From contig OY744470.1 of the NCBI GenBank assembly GCA_963556145.1, forward strand, positions 5,270,001 to 5,334,000: a DNA stretch of 64,000 nucleotides. Reading direction: 5' to 3'. Below the pieces are notes generated by a model that was not told the DNA's origin, did not search any database, and was given only the letters and a program-made list of their open reading frames with translations. The translations under genes and the position numbers were made by a program. Shown in pieces: positions 22,825 through 35,500 of this stretch (position 1 is the stretch's first letter; every line of letters starts with the position of its first letter). The stretch is from Hygrocybe punicea (lineage: Eukaryota > Basidiomycota > Agaricomycetes > Agaricales > Hygrophoraceae).

Positions 22825-25800
22825 ATGTCATTACATCTGAAATTCAGGCATAACATCCAACAAACCCCTCGCAGTGCTGCACGTCAGAGTGAGCGTGATG
22901 AATGTCAGCTGGACAGTCCTGTACATTGTCGTATTCCTCAGCAAACAGACCTTCCACCTCCACCCATCCTGCCTTTAAATTTGCCCTTCGTCAATCAAAT
23001 TCAAGTGCCCCCCTACCAGGGTGGTGACCCTTTTGTCACTCCACCAACTTCTTCTCCTGCTGCTGCCAGACTGGCTTTAGATGACTTGAGGGCACAAGCA
23101 GCTGCTACCAGTGCCATTTTGTTACAAACAGGCAGGCGGCGGCAGCATGGAAGAGCACCACGGAGGGCTCCTGCTCAGGACCCTTTGCCTGCCCTGACTC
23201 CTGCTCCAACTCCTTCCACACCACACCTGCTGCGTTACCAGGTAGTGTATTTTACATCAATTGAGTCCTTTGGCTGACCCTTCCATCCAGCCTGCTCAAG
23301 AGAATGCCATCGCTGGCCCATCCACTGTGAGACCTGCTGTGCAATGGGTGGAATATGTGAATCCAAATGTGAGTTATGCAATGAATGGCCATGATCACGT
23401 TCTCACAATATATTTAGAATGCTGTTGCTGGCCCATCCAATCCAAGACCCATTATGCCATTGGCTGGACCTGTGATTCCAGACGTGAGTTACTGCAATTT
23501 TATTAAAATGTTGTTAATCTCACTGGCTTTGTAAGAATGTTCGAGTTGCTCAATATGAGGAGATTAGACAGTTTGTGACAGCCAGAGATCCATCTCCACT
23601 GCATCCACCACAACCTTCTCCTTCTCCACCCCCACCACCTCCTCTTGAATTGCCAGAGGCATGCCATCCTTTCAATAAGAATAGTATCATTGTCCATGAC
23701 TTGGGGCACATGAATGTGATCTGCCACAATTGTAATGCCTTACACTGGGCTGCAGAGAGATTAGCAGAGTCATCTCTCCACAATCCCAAGTTTGGCATGT
23801 GTTGCTACCAAGGCAAAGTCTCTCTCCCTCCTCTTGAGCCACCTCCTGCCGAGTTGCGCCACCTTTACGATCATAATGATGACCAAGCAAAACAATTTCG
23901 TGATCACATCAGACAGTATAACTCAGCATTGGCAATGACCTCCATTGGCCAGGATGCTGGTAGGCAACTTCACATAGATCACACCGTTAATCAAGGAGCT
24001 GGTCCCTGGGTTTATAAAATACATGGTGCCTGTCATCACTTCACTGGCTCTCTTCTACCTCAAGAGGGGAGACAGCCTGCCTATGCTCAGCTGTACATTT
24101 GGGATCCAGTGCAGGCACTCAACATTCGCATGAACAACCGTGCAAATACAGGCTTGGATCGCAGGACAATGCATCTATTGCAGGACATGCTCTATCGTAA
24201 ACACCCTTCAGTTGCCCTTTACAAGCAAGCATTAGAACTCACAGCCCACATGCAACCTAACCAGGATTGCAGGATCCTTCTCCACTTCGACAAAGACTGT
24301 GACCAGCGTCGTTACAATCTTCCTGGTGCACAAAACAGGGAGATAGCAGTCATAGTTCCTGGTGAAGGTGATAAAACAATGGAGCCCCATGATATTATCC
24401 TCTACAGGAGGGGTGGTGGTCTAAAGCGCATTAATGACATGAGTCCCATGTACCAGTCTCTACATTTTGTCTTGCTCTTCCCTACTGGCCAGCTGGGTTG
24501 GCATAAATTGCTTGAACGTGGTCATGATGATGGTCAGGAGCCAGGAGATGGTCATGTGGTTGCTGTCAGGAGACGTAAAAAACTCTCCATGATAGAGTAC
24601 TTTGCCTACCGTCTGCATCCCCGTCAAAATGAATCAAACCACATTTTCAAGGCATGCAATCTCTTTCAGGAGTACATTGTGGATTCTTGGGCATCTGCAG
24701 AGCAATATTCCCTCAATTGGTTTAGACATAATCAAGATAAAATCCGCTCAGAGGTTTATAGTGATCTTGCACATGCTGTTGCTCAAAATCCTCATGTTGA
24801 TGGTCAAGAAAGGGGAAAGCGTCTCATCCTTCCCTCTTCATTCACTGGTGGCACTCGCGCTATGGTTCAGAATCTCCAGGATGCCCTTGCCATAAATCAC
24901 TATTTTGGAGGTGCCGATTTTTTCTTGACCATGACAGCAGATCCAAAGTGGCCAGAGATTACAAGAGAGCTACTTCCTGGACAGACAGCAGCAGATAGAC
25001 CAGATTTTGTCACCCGTGTCTTCAGAGCCAAGGTAGCTCAATTGCTGGATGATATACACAAACGTCATGTCCTTGGTGCTGCTGTTGGTCGGGTCTGGAC
25101 CATCGAGTTCCAAAAGAGGGGTTTGCCTCACATGCACATGATCATCTTCCTCGATCGTGATCACAAGCTCCGCACTCCAGAGGAGATCAACAGCGTGATT
25201 TCAGCTGAGTTTCCTGACAAAGACACTCAACCTGAGCTCTATGACTTGGTCTGCAAGCACATGGTCCATGGTCCCTGTGGCCCAGCTAACCCAAATGCAC
25301 CCTGCATGAAGGATGGCAAGTGCTCAAAGGGTTTTCCAAAGGAGTTTCGTGAGGCAACCACCCTCTCTGAGGATTCATATGCCACTTACAGGAGGAGGGA
25401 TGATGACAGGAAGCACATTGTCAGAGGCAAAGAGGTTGACAATCGCTGGATCGTTCCTTACTCCCCCTGGTTCCTCTATCGCTATAAGTGCCACATAAAC
25501 CTGGAGTCGGTCTTTTTCATAAAGTCCATAAAGTACATTTACAAGTATGTCTACAAGGGACACGACCGTACCACCATGCAGTTTGGCACAGCCCAGGATG
25601 AGGTTCAGCTGTACCTTGATGCTCGCTATGTCTGCTCATGTGAGGCCTTTTGGCGTATAGTCCACTTCAGAACTCATGAAGAGTTTCCTCCTGTCTATCG
25701 ACTCAAAGTTCACCTGCCTCTGCAACAGAATGTCACTTATGTTCCAGAACCTGGCCAAAACATGCAGGAAGTCTTGGACCGTGCCAAGGATACATCTCTC

Positions 25801-27866
25801 ATGGGCTACTTTAAAGCCAATCAGGCTCATGAAGTAGCTTGCAATATCCTTTACCAGGACTTCCCTGGGAACTTTGTCTGGAATGAATCCAAGCATATGT
25901 GGACTGTCCGAAAAAAAGGCTTTGCAATTGGGAGAATGTGCTATGCTCATCCAACTTCCGGTGAACGCTTCTACCTTTGCCTCCTCCTCACTTCAGTCAA
26001 GGGTGCCACCTCTTTTGAGCACCTGCGCACAGTTGATGGTGTTGTTCATCCTACATTCAAGCAGGCTTGCCTTGCATTGGGTCTTCTTGAGGATGATCAG
26101 GAGTGGATTCAGTGTCTCAATGAGGCCAGCATCATGCAAACAGGTTCTCAGCTCCACCACCTCTTTGTCACCATCCTCTGTGATTGCAGTCCAGCTCAGC
26201 CAGAACTTCTTTGGGACCAGTTCAGGGAGCACATCTGCGATGACTTGAAGCATGCTCTTCGTCATAGAGGCATTCAGGAACTGAGTGACAACCAGGTCTA
26301 TGATTATGGCCTGTATCTCATCGAGCGCATGTTGAGGTTCAGGGGAAAATCTTTGAAGGACTATGACCCTATGCCTGAGCTACAAGAGGATTGGGATCAG
26401 CAGTTCGGAAATCACCTTATCTTGGAACAAAGAGACTATGATCCAGAACAGCAGGCTGCTCTTGCCCAAGCACGTATCCCTACCCTCAATCTAGATCAAC
26501 ATGCTGCATTTGATGATATCATGCAAGCAGTTACTACCCGCTCTGGACAGTGCTACTTCCTTCATGGCTCTGGTGGAACTGGCAAGACCTACATATACAA
26601 TACTCTTTGCTACGCACTCCGTTCCCAGGCAAAGATCGTGCTGTGTACTGCTTCATCTGGCATCGCTGCTCTCCTGCTCATCGGAGGTCGCACCACTCAT
26701 TCCCGTTGCAAGATTCCCATCATCCTCCATGAAGACTCCATCTGCAATATCTCAAAGAATTCTCTTGAGGCAGACCTGTTCAGAGCAACTGATCTCATCA
26801 TCATTGATGAGATCACCATGCAGCATCGCCATGCTGTGGAGGCTCTTGATAGAACTCTCCAGGATATTCTCAACTCCAACAAGATCTTTGGAGGGATCTC
26901 TGTCATCTTTGGTGGTGACTGGAAGCAGATCCTGCCTATTGTCATCAAGGGGTCACGTCCTCAGATTGTAGGTGCATGTCTTCAGCGGTCCAGGATTTGG
27001 GAGGAGCTCAAGGTCTTGAAACTCAACACCAACATGTGCCTCATGCAAGGACACCAGGAGGAGAATGACTTTGCCAAGTGGCAGCTGGAAGTCGGTAGTG
27101 GGAAACACACTGACAATGACAACAATGTCAACATCCCTCCTAAATTCCAGCTCCCACAAAACACAGTCGAGGCTCTCATCACTCACATTTACCCTGGCAT
27201 AAACCTCCTCCCTCATCCTTCTGATGCCTACTTTGCAGAGTGCTCCATCCTCTCAGCTCGCAATGATGACGTCCATGAGTTAAACAAGAGGATACTCACA
27301 GACTTTCCAGGCCAAGAAAAGATTTTCCACAGTGTTGATACAATTAAAGATACTGGCAATCAAGATGTCATGTATCCTGTGGAATATCTTAACAGCATAA
27401 ATCTCTCTGGAATGCCTGTTGCAAAGCTGGCTCTCAAAGTTGGTGTTCCCATCATGGTTTTGCGCAATCTCAATCCTCAACAAGGCGTATGTAATGGTTC
27501 CAGGGGCGCAGTAACTCGCTTCGCTAATCGTGTCATTGAAATTCGTCTCCTCACTGGTGATCATGCTGGCAAGCATGTCTTCATTCCTCGCTTGAAGATA
27601 GAACCTTCAGATGCTCAACTTCCTTTCAATTTTCTCGCTTTCAATTTGCATTGTCTCTTGCTTTTGTCATGACCATCAATAAAGCTCAGGGTCAATCTCT
27701 CAAACTTGCTGGTTTGGACTTTAGAACTCCTCCTTTCGCTCATGGCCAATTCTATGTTGCAGTTTCTCGAGCTACATCAGTCAATAGTTTAAAAATAATT
27801 TGGGATCCTAAATTACCATCTCCAACCACAAAGAATATTGTATATCCTGAAGTATTATTAGATTAG
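22825..27866 (+). CDS. Helitron Rep/Pif1-like helicase protein (one frameshift)
   Basis: About 1,630 residues in four exons: 22825-23241, 23291-23368, 23418-23483 and 23536-27866, all phase 0 with GT/AG introns. ATG 22825 is the first in-frame start; an upstream exon is possible. There is a CxxC finger (VICHNCNALHW, about 23715), a Helitron-like N-terminal domain, the HUH nuclease motif GLPHMHMIIFL (about 25123), and the two-tyrosine motif IKYIYKYVYKGHD (about 25530). The C-terminal helicase has Walker A GSGGTGKT (about 26568), Walker B LIIIDEIT (about 26797), motif III GGDWKQILP (about 26910), and motifs V/VI AFVMTINKAQGQS and YVAVSRATS (27660-27775). One base appears missing in the run of T near 27630, separating motifs V and VI from the rest; otherwise the frame is open. 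The protein nicks DNA and unwinds it for rolling-circle transposition. Exons 2 and 3 are short diverged tandem copies of each other. Confidence 0.9.
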
Positions 27867-27920
27867 CTTCTTTTATATTCTGTACTCCAATAAATGTAAC
27901 TTTTCTTCCTAGCACTTTAG

Positions 27921-27970
27921 ATCCCGTGGTTCACGGGATTATCACCTCCCTACACGGGTCCTAAACCTAG
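27921..27970 (+). other. Helitron 3' terminus: hairpin and CTAG
   Basis: atcccgtg (27921-27928), loop gtt, cacgggat (27932-27939) form a perfect 8-bp stem. A further cacggg lies at 27953. The element ends aaacctag at 27970. The stem is 27 nt from the end, further than the usual 10-12 nt. Confidence 0.55.
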
Positions 27971-28208
27971 TAAGTAAAGAAGTCGATCTGTGATGACCAT
28001 GAATACAATGTCATTTTCATCACCTTCTATCCATTGCCGAATTTAGATTGGGTTTGCAGCGGGATCAGAAATAAATATCATCTATTTCTAGCACTGCCTT
28101 TTTTAGGTCCCAGGGACGCTGTGAGCCAAACGGCGGTGTAGCCCGGCCTTACCCCCACTTGTAGCTGTTTTCGGAAGTAGCCGAGCAATCTCTGTTTAGT
28201 GTTTCCTC
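27971..28208. promoter_or_regulatory. Upstream region of the Yju2 gene
   Basis: Only 238 bp separate the Helitron terminus from the start codon at 28209, so the insertion lies in or next to this host gene's promoter. No specific site is recognised. Confidence 0.4.
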
Positions 28209-29267
28209 ATGTCTGAGAGGAAAGGTTCGAGTTTTTTTGAAGCATTTTGAGTGCAGAAATTGACCCATGTTCTAGTTCTAAACAAATACTTTCCGCCTGA
28301 CTTTGACCCTGATCTTATTCCTCGGCGAAAGCAACCCAAAAATGCACAGCAGGTAGTACGACTCATGGCGCCGTTTTCCATGTCAGTCGTCCAATATACT
28401 CAGCCTAACAAATTATTAAATTTTGATGGTACCGTTTTATCTCTCTAGGCGGTGTAATACATGCGGCGAGTACATCTACAAAGGAAAGAAGTTCAACGCG
28501 AGGAAAGAGACAGTCGACGGCGAAGATTACTACGGCATCAAGATTTTTCGCTTTTACATCAAATGGCATGTGTTATGAAAAACTTCTCAGACAACAAGCA
28601 ACTGATGATTTCTGACTATGACTTTTTGGTACCCCCCCTCAGCACGTTGTGTTCCGCCGAAATCACTTTCAAAACGGATCCCAAACACACCGACTACACT
28701 GCCGAGCACGGTGCATCCAGAAATTTTGAGCCATGGAGGGAGGAAAGAGCGGTCGAAGAGGAAGATCGTCTTGCCAAGCTCGAAGAAGAAGAAAATAACC
28801 CCATGAAGGCTCTGGAGAATCGCACCATGGACTCTAAACGGGAAATGGATATCTTGGATGCACTGCAAGACATTCGGGCGCGTAATGCACGTAACGAAAG
28901 GGTCGGTCACTCGGTCGATCTCGTGGCTAGCTTTGGCTTGGAAGAGGTCGAAAATGAGGAGGACAAAGAGAGGAAACGGTTGGAAGAAGAGGACGAGAAA
29001 GTAGTGAGGGGTGTATTCTCCAAGGTCGTCATGCCAACAACAACACCAGAACTGGAGAGTGGTGGGGCTTCGTCTGTTGTGACGGTCAAACGGAAAGCCG
29101 ATGATATGGAGCCTACTTTGCACAGCCTACTTCCAGCTTCAACCCGGGCACTGATATCGTCCAAGTCATCTGCAATCTCTGTGGCAAAGACAAGGAAGCT
29201 AGAGATAAAGAATTCGTTGGGTATTAAGCTGGTGAAGAAAGGGAACTTGAAGAAGACAACATCATGA
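28209..29267 (+). CDS. YJU2: Pre-mRNA splicing factor Yju2 (CCDC94/Cwc16 family)
   Basis: Four exons (28209-28224, 28276-28381, 28449-28565, 28643-29267) give 287 residues. The N-terminus is nearly invariant in the family: [39 protein letters not shown], then zinc-binding [19 protein letters not shown] with a second Cys pair formed across the third splice junction ([19 protein letters not shown]). A coiled, acidic middle ([20 protein letters not shown]) and a lysine-rich tail ([12 protein letters not shown]) follow. Yju2 acts in the nucleus with Prp2/Prp16-stage spliceosomes, promoting branching in the first catalytic step. The third intron (28566-28642) starts with GC instead of GT, which is needed to restore the conserved reading. 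The gene looks intact and functional. Confidence 0.93.
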
Positions 29268-29342
29268 CCTGTGTTATATTGTACGGTATAATGTTCGTAA
29301 CTTACTATTAGATAATTTGCTACTGGAACTTTTACTTCAACC

Positions 29343-30240
29343 ATGGACTCGCGCGACGATTTTCCTCGCGTTTCTGTCGACAGCTTTCCGGATTGGCGGC
29401 GGATTGAAACGAATTATACGCGGACTGCATTTGCTCAGCTTGAATCACAGATAGCGACTTACGGGTTGATACAGGAAAAAGCGGCGTTGTCTTTTCACTT
29501 GAAAAAGGTCCATCATGATCTCTACGTCTGGTCACCCACTACAGCTTCTCACTCCTGTCACCCAGTTCATAGACGACACCTTTGCCATCGCGCAACCAAA
29601 CCTGCGTGTGAATGGCCGCAACTTCGAAGACCTTGAGGAGAACGAAGAAGGTATATATCATATAAGGCTTTCATCGCAAACTCTCCCGGTGATGATTATT
29701 TTGCCAAACCTTACATTCTCAATGGGTCCTCGCAGATATGGAAGACTTTGATGAGGTTCTGGACCGAGGCGTCTGGTGCCTTTCTGACCAGCGGCTGAGG
29801 TCTGACAGTGATATTGCGGACAAGCGGCGGGACAAACCAAGACAGATTGAATCCATGTTTGGCGACCATCTTCGCTCTCAAGAAGAACTCGATGCCAAGA
29901 AGACAATAGCTTTTACGAATGACGATGTCGGTAGTGATGTGGACGGCAAGTCTGGTTTACTTGGCTCTCGTTCACAAGCGGCAGTTTTTTTTTTCTGACA
30001 CTTTTAAAATCGTTTACAGTAGTTCCCTCGCGTACTCCAGAGTACGAACAAATCTTCCCGAAGATTTCCGCCTTGGCGAAGGAGTTGCAACAGGTGAGTC
30101 AACACAGAATCAACTCCATCTGGGTTTTCGGTTTTTTTTTGCCTGCTGAATGTGTTGCCCTGTAGTCCATACCTACGCAGTATGAACGCTCTGAAAGTAT
30201 GAAGACAGTTTCGGCGGAGGTCAGAGCCTTGAGAATGTGA
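29343..30240 (+). CDS. Mis14/Nsl1-like kinetochore protein
   Basis: Five exons (29343-29507, 29566-29650, 29736-29954, 30020-30093, 30166-30240) give 205 residues, close to the length of yeast and fission yeast family members. Diagnostic stretches are FIDDTFAIAQPNLRVNGRNF, the acidic run EDLEENEED, and FDEVLDRGVWCLSDQRL, followed by a helical region (KPRQIESMFGDHLRSQEELD, ISALAKELQQ) ending in SAEVRALRM. Mis14/Nsl1 is a subunit of the MIND (Mis12) complex, which links the inner centromere to the microtubule-binding Ndc80 complex. Assignment rests on remembered family patterns rather than a search, and the other MIND subunits are not nearby. The gene is tandem with Yju2, 75 bp downstream, and appears intact. 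Confidence 0.65.
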
Positions 30241-30659
30241 ACGACGTTCGTAAAAAATACAATGCATGGGTCTTCTATACCCCTGCCACCACTGCTTCGC
30301 TTTCCACCACGGCGACGAGTTCCCCAAACTTCCCCGCGATACTCGACCCCTCTCACCATATGCTACATAATTCACAACTATTTCCGCGCGGACCACGCTT
30401 GAACATACCTCGTCCCCGAATACCTGTCCCACACACGATTTCCGCGCCCTCTCTCTGTAAACGTGTTAGGAATGTCTAAATATATATGAGATTTTAGCGG
30501 CTGAGCAGATACAGGAATAACATTTGTTTTGGTTTAGGTAGTAGAAATCGTTCACTTGGAAGGTGATTGTTACCGCCAACGTGCTTGCGAGCAGACCTTT
30601 CAAGTTGGTGATGAACACAGCAAAATGTCTTCCTGGACGAAGGAGCTCATCTCCACAGT
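30241..30659. other. 3' flank of kinetochore gene
   Basis: No gene is recognised; probably the 3' UTR and intergenic DNA up to the edge of the inverted duplication. Confidence 0.4.
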
Positions 30660-30660
30660 A

Positions 30661-31494
30661 TTTTTTACCACAGGGCTCGATGGACTTGAAGTTGAGGTGG
30701 GGCGTACGGTAACGATGGGATGGATAGCGGACGGTTTAGGAATTGTTGTCGCAGGTGGAGACGGTGTCGAATCTGTGAGTAGAGACGGCGGTGCCTAGGT
30801 CGTAGTCGGAGGCGGAGGAGGAGGGATGTAGGTCGAAGATGGTGGGGGAGGGATGTAGGTCGTATCCGGCGGAGGTGGAGGCGTTGTAGGAGGAGTAGAA
30901 GGACCGCAATACGGCACATTATTAATACGAGAGCATGCCTCTCCAGGGGCTGGGGACAACACGTTGTGGTAGAATCCTTGTGACAGGACAACAGAAATCA
31001 TCATTAGGGCAGGGAACATCTGTCGGGTCAAAGCAACCGGTAGGGGGCCCGAACAACATCCGTCTCCGGCACAAACACAACTATATGTGCACTCGCATTG
31101 ATGTCGTCTCTTAAAAACTACACAGCAATCACACTTACCCTGCAGGATAGCAAATGTTATCTGCGTAACAGAGACACATCAGCGATAAATCGAATAGCGG
31201 GGAAGAGACAGAAGCGAACCTGAACAACAATCGCCACCGATAGGACAACAGACGACTCTAGACGAACATGATTCATAGTCGGTCTGACAAGATGATTGGC
31301 GGATATGAAGGTGGCCGAGGAGTTCAGGAATCACTCCAGCATTTGCGAATGTTGCACCACGGAATCGAGAATCGAGAGCGTTAGCAGATGATTTGGAGGT
31401 GCCGGGCAAGATATGTCCAGCCCCAAGGTCGTGCTGCGACAACCGAAGCTGTAACAAGCGTATAGAGAGAGGATAGGTACAAGCGAACGAGCAT
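30661..31494 (-). pseudogene. Cysteine-rich membrane protein, copy A (broken)
   Basis: Copy of the family described at 44345-45957. ATG 31494 begins a signal-peptide-like start (MLVRLYLSSLYTLVTASVVA). An extra G after AARPW shifts the frame; the remainder is still readable as GTSKSSANALDSRF, NAGVIPELLGHLHIRQSSC, CCPIGGDCCSG and, after an intron, FDPTDVPCPNDDFCC. A Pro/Ser/Thr-rich stretch follows with stops. The gene ends at 30661 at the edge of the duplicated arm, so the conserved C-terminal domain and the membrane anchor are missing. It has the same truncation point as copy C in the other arm. Confidence 0.75.
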
Positions 31495-32590
31495 CACAAG
31501 TGGGAGGGAATCGTCAACCCCAAATGCCAGGCCAATGAAGCTTTGAGACTTATAAACCGAAACTGAGTCTGCATCAGGGTTTGCAATTGATCTCGACCTG
31601 GCCTCGGCCACTGAAACGTACAGGTGTGGGAGCCGTCCCTGAATTAGATGCACTGCAGCTTTGCTTGAAAAAGACACGGAGTCGGGCTCAGGCTTTCAGA
31701 ACTACGGAATACTTACATTTGTGGTAAGCGTCTGGGAACACGTCGGCTTGCCACAGAAATCGTCTCTCCGTCCATGTCGTCCAGTCTTGAAAACGAGGAG
31801 AAGGCCATATAACAGAACACGAGGACCGAGGCCTGCTGAGGCCTGAGGTACAAGGTCCCACGACCAAGCGCTGCGTGATTGTATAGAACTTGAAGATCTA
31901 CGAAGCGAAAGCCGAGTTGTGCAACAGGAAATCGGACTCGACTGGGTGGCCACGATCCGTATATACCAGTGTGTCACTGGAAGGCCCGCAGTAAACAATA
32001 ACTGCGAGAGAATGGGCCCGATGGTCTCCAAGTGGGCGGCTGTGGCGCTGTCCATTTGGATGGTCAAATGTCGAAAAACTAGGTCTTATCAGTAGAGGTT
32101 CTAGAGTCAAAAAAAGCCCCACCTCTATAAACCGGATGTCACTAATGTTGCTATAAAACGCTGTTACTTTGTGAGGACTACGACGAAGAGCCAGGTGTTA
32201 CTGTGGCCAGTCTTCGCCTCGGCATTCGTTGTCCAAACTGTAAGAACAAAATTTTCTAACTCTAATGTCGCGACCGGGGATCCTGGAACTTGAAAGGGCG
32301 CACACACTTTACTTGAGCCCACTTGCTCACTTGCAGCCTGCAGCGGGGTATACGGCACTCTCGTGGTTGCTGTCTCCTTCGCGAATGTGAGCCTTAGAAT
32401 GTTGTGATTGGTTGGATTTGTACCTGCACGCTGGGTAGGCTGTCGAACCCGTTCACTTCAAGAGGATGCCGTACAGAGCTGAAAGTTCAGAATTTCGTCA
32501 AGACCGAAGTGTCGGCGTCAGACGTGAGCGCTTATTATAAAGGACTGGCGTGCTGCCTCCGAGTCGTTGCAGCAATTCCACTGCCTCACG
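31495..32590. other. Region between copy A and NLR1
   Basis: The counterpart is 54465-55625. Short frames conserved in both copies (for example GLPVTHWYIRI) match no family I recognise; the conservation is explained by the duplication. It should contain the divergent promoters of copy A and NLR1. Confidence 0.5.
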
Positions 32591-35500
32591 ATGGACGGAT
32601 TACATCGAATTCGTCCAGTGGGCTCTGTGCTTCCTGAACAGCAAGACATAACCATCCAAGGTTCGCACAACCCCACCATATTCAAAGTAGAAACACTGAC
32701 AGTTTCGACAGTCGTGAATGCGAGCGATCTCCCACTTACCACGTTCAAGAAAGCCCCACATCCATTTGTCCGAATATCGGTCGGCAGATTTTCAGACGAA
32801 ACTGAGGTTACCGAGAATCCGTCGACTTCACCTTGTTGGACCAAGACAATCCGTCTTTCGGTCGTTGACTGTTTGCCATCCGATCCGACGCAGGCAGCTA
32901 CCTGGTTGAGCGACACTGGAAGATCCACTGTGTATCCAACATCTGTTCTTTCGTTTCAAGTGATCCATCGTCGCCGCCTCATTCCTGATCGTACTCTGTG
33001 TCACTGTGAACTCACCATCGAGGATCTTCTCAAATTACAACGGGTTGCGGCAGGTGAGCATTCTTATCTTGTCAAGATGCTTTCTCAAACACACATCCAG
33101 AGATCCACCTGGATCTGCATCCGCTCAAGGAGAAACCCAATGCTCCCACTGCAGGTCGTCTCACCCTTCATGTCGATCTCATCAAATCTGCAGCAGCCAA
33201 GCCCAACGCCAAAGAAGAAATCGTGGATGGGCAGTTCGATGGTCCACAGGTCCTTGCGACCATAGATCATGCTGAAACTATGAGCAGTGCCGTGATTGGT
33301 ACCGTAGGCGATGTTGCTTCCGCTACTTGGACCGCGTGGGAGCCTCTCTGTGGATTTCTGGACCTTCCCATGTTCGAAAAGCTTGTAAAGGCACTGGATG
33401 AGCTCGCCAAGGTTTGCATAATTATTTTAAATCAACTGGTGTGTCGATTCCTTCCCATAGATCCACCCATTCGTCAATATAGGTTGGACAATCATAGTCT
33501 CTGTGTATAAGGTGCGATATGATTCCCCCCGTTTATGCCTATCTCAGAGTCTCTCCATTTAGGTCGCGAAAGCAGAAGTAGATCGGGACACTAAGATTAC
33601 TGACCTGATAAAAACGATAACCGATGTTTTCACTTTCGCTGGAGCGGTTGACAGGGTGCCAAAGATAGATATGTATAGGGATGTCATTGACAAGTTGTGG
33701 AAACAGACGTACGAGTGCGCTTTGTTCATCCAGGAGTACAAAGGTCGTGGATTTACTCGCAAGTCTTCAATCTACCACACTCCTGTGATTCTCTCAGACT
33801 GACTGACCACTTCACAGGTCGAGCATTACTCGGCACGATCTCAAATGCATCTGCCAAGATAGAGGAATTCTCTACCGCGTTCAAAACGCTCAAAGAATCG
33901 TTCGACAGAGCAACGGGCATTCAAATCGTTCTCTCCACTTGTCGAGTCTCTCAGGATACTAGGAGGTTGAGTGCGTCTCATCGTCATCATGTGCGTCCGT
34001 CATATTCATGATATTTGACAGTCATTACGGATGCACTGAAATTACTGATCCCGCCGGATGCTTCAACACGACCGCGGTGCCTTCAAGGCACTCGCGTACC
34101 TCTCCTCAGATTCATTATGGAGTGGGTAACCTGTCCTGACGACAAGGCCATCCTCTGGTTGTCGGGACATGCAGGTTCTGGGAAGAGCACTATCTCGGCT
34201 AGCATTACTGATTGGCTTGACGAATTTAACCGCCTTTGTTGTTTCATTTACTTCAGCCGCGACGCAGAGGATCTGAGGCGCCCCGAGTTGGTCATTCGAC
34301 GATGGGCAGATAGTTTAGCTTCCTTCGATCCTCGTGTTGCGGAAGTTCTGGATGCCGCTCTCCAAAAGACGAGGGGCATCATCGATCATCCCCTTCATAC
34401 CCAATTCACCAAGCTTATCGTCGAGCCACTGTCCTCCATCCAGTCACTTCAAGCGGAAGGTCCAATAGTTGTGGTCATCGATGCACTGGATGAATGTGGG
34501 AGTGTTCGCGAGCGTCGCTCTTTACTCTCGATTCTGGCGTCAGAGTCGAGGAAACTTCCGTCATTTATCAAAGTTCTGATCACGAGCAGAGACGAGCCCG
34601 ACATACGAAACGCATTCCACGACAAGTCTCACATCCTTGACAAGCCGCTCGACATCAACGATGCGAGCACTGCTGCTGATATATCAAAGTTCTTCCAACA
34701 CCGATTCATGGAGATCCGCACAGGTGCTTATGGTCGGACATTGCCAGCGCCATGGCCTACACTGGGTGACATTACTACGCTCGAAGCACGCGCAGCAGGG
34801 CTTTTTATCTGGGCGTCGACCGTCTGTAACTTTATCGAAGGGGACGGATGGGCCATTGACCATCAGGAACAACTCAAGCTTATCCTGAACAAGACTTCAC
34901 CCGACCCAGAATCACCGATCGACAAGCTCTATTCCGCCGTTCTCGCACATTCATATGATCCACAAAATCACAATACAGCACATGACTTCAAATTGATTCT
35001 ATCGACAATGGTATCGGCACGGACACCACTTTCTGCGAACGGTGTTGCGCAATTTCTTGATCATATGCCGCGCATGTCAAGACTCGATGTGATCATGTTT
35101 GTCCAGCCTTTGGGGTCATTACTAAGTGGGATCAGGGATGCGAATGCGTTGCTCCGACCACTTCATCCCTCCTTTTATGATTTCTTGACGGATGAGAAGC
35201 GAAGCCAACACATCTATATTGATACAAAAGAGCACAGTGCCGCAATGGCCAGATCATGCCTAGAGATTATCATTCACAAATTGAATAAGGACGACATCTG
35301 CGGGGTCGGAGATCTGTTCTACCTAAACAAGGACATCTCAAATGATGACGTGGAACGAGCAATGTCTGAGGCTCTCCGTTATGCCTGTCGCTTCTGGGTG
35401 GACCATATCGTTGAAGTCAATTCTGCCGTAGACCTTTTGGACAACATTAAAACATTTCTATTTCGACACCTGTTGCACTGGATTGAAGCTCTGAGTCTCA

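Larger units (their letters stand above)
21354..27970 (+). mobile_element. Helitron (rolling-circle transposon)
   Basis: The element carries a full Rep/helicase gene. The 3' end is well supported: an 8-bp stem hairpin at 27921-27939, then CTAG at 27967-27970 followed by T, matching the CTRR end and A/T target of Helitrons. The 5' end is uncertain; TCTACACTATATATG at 21354 resembles the usual TC start but is preceded by T, not A. Between this and the gene lie a C-rich tract (about 21841-22075) and an AATTT microsatellite (about 22118-22144). If correct the element is 6.6 kb. Confidence 0.6.

Noticed and set aside
27990..28200. tRNA or small RNA gene between the Helitron and Yju2
   Set aside because: No cloverleaf or conserved box could be drawn.
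28587..29123. 178-codon minus-strand frame
   Set aside because: It is antisense to the conserved last exon of the Yju2 gene.
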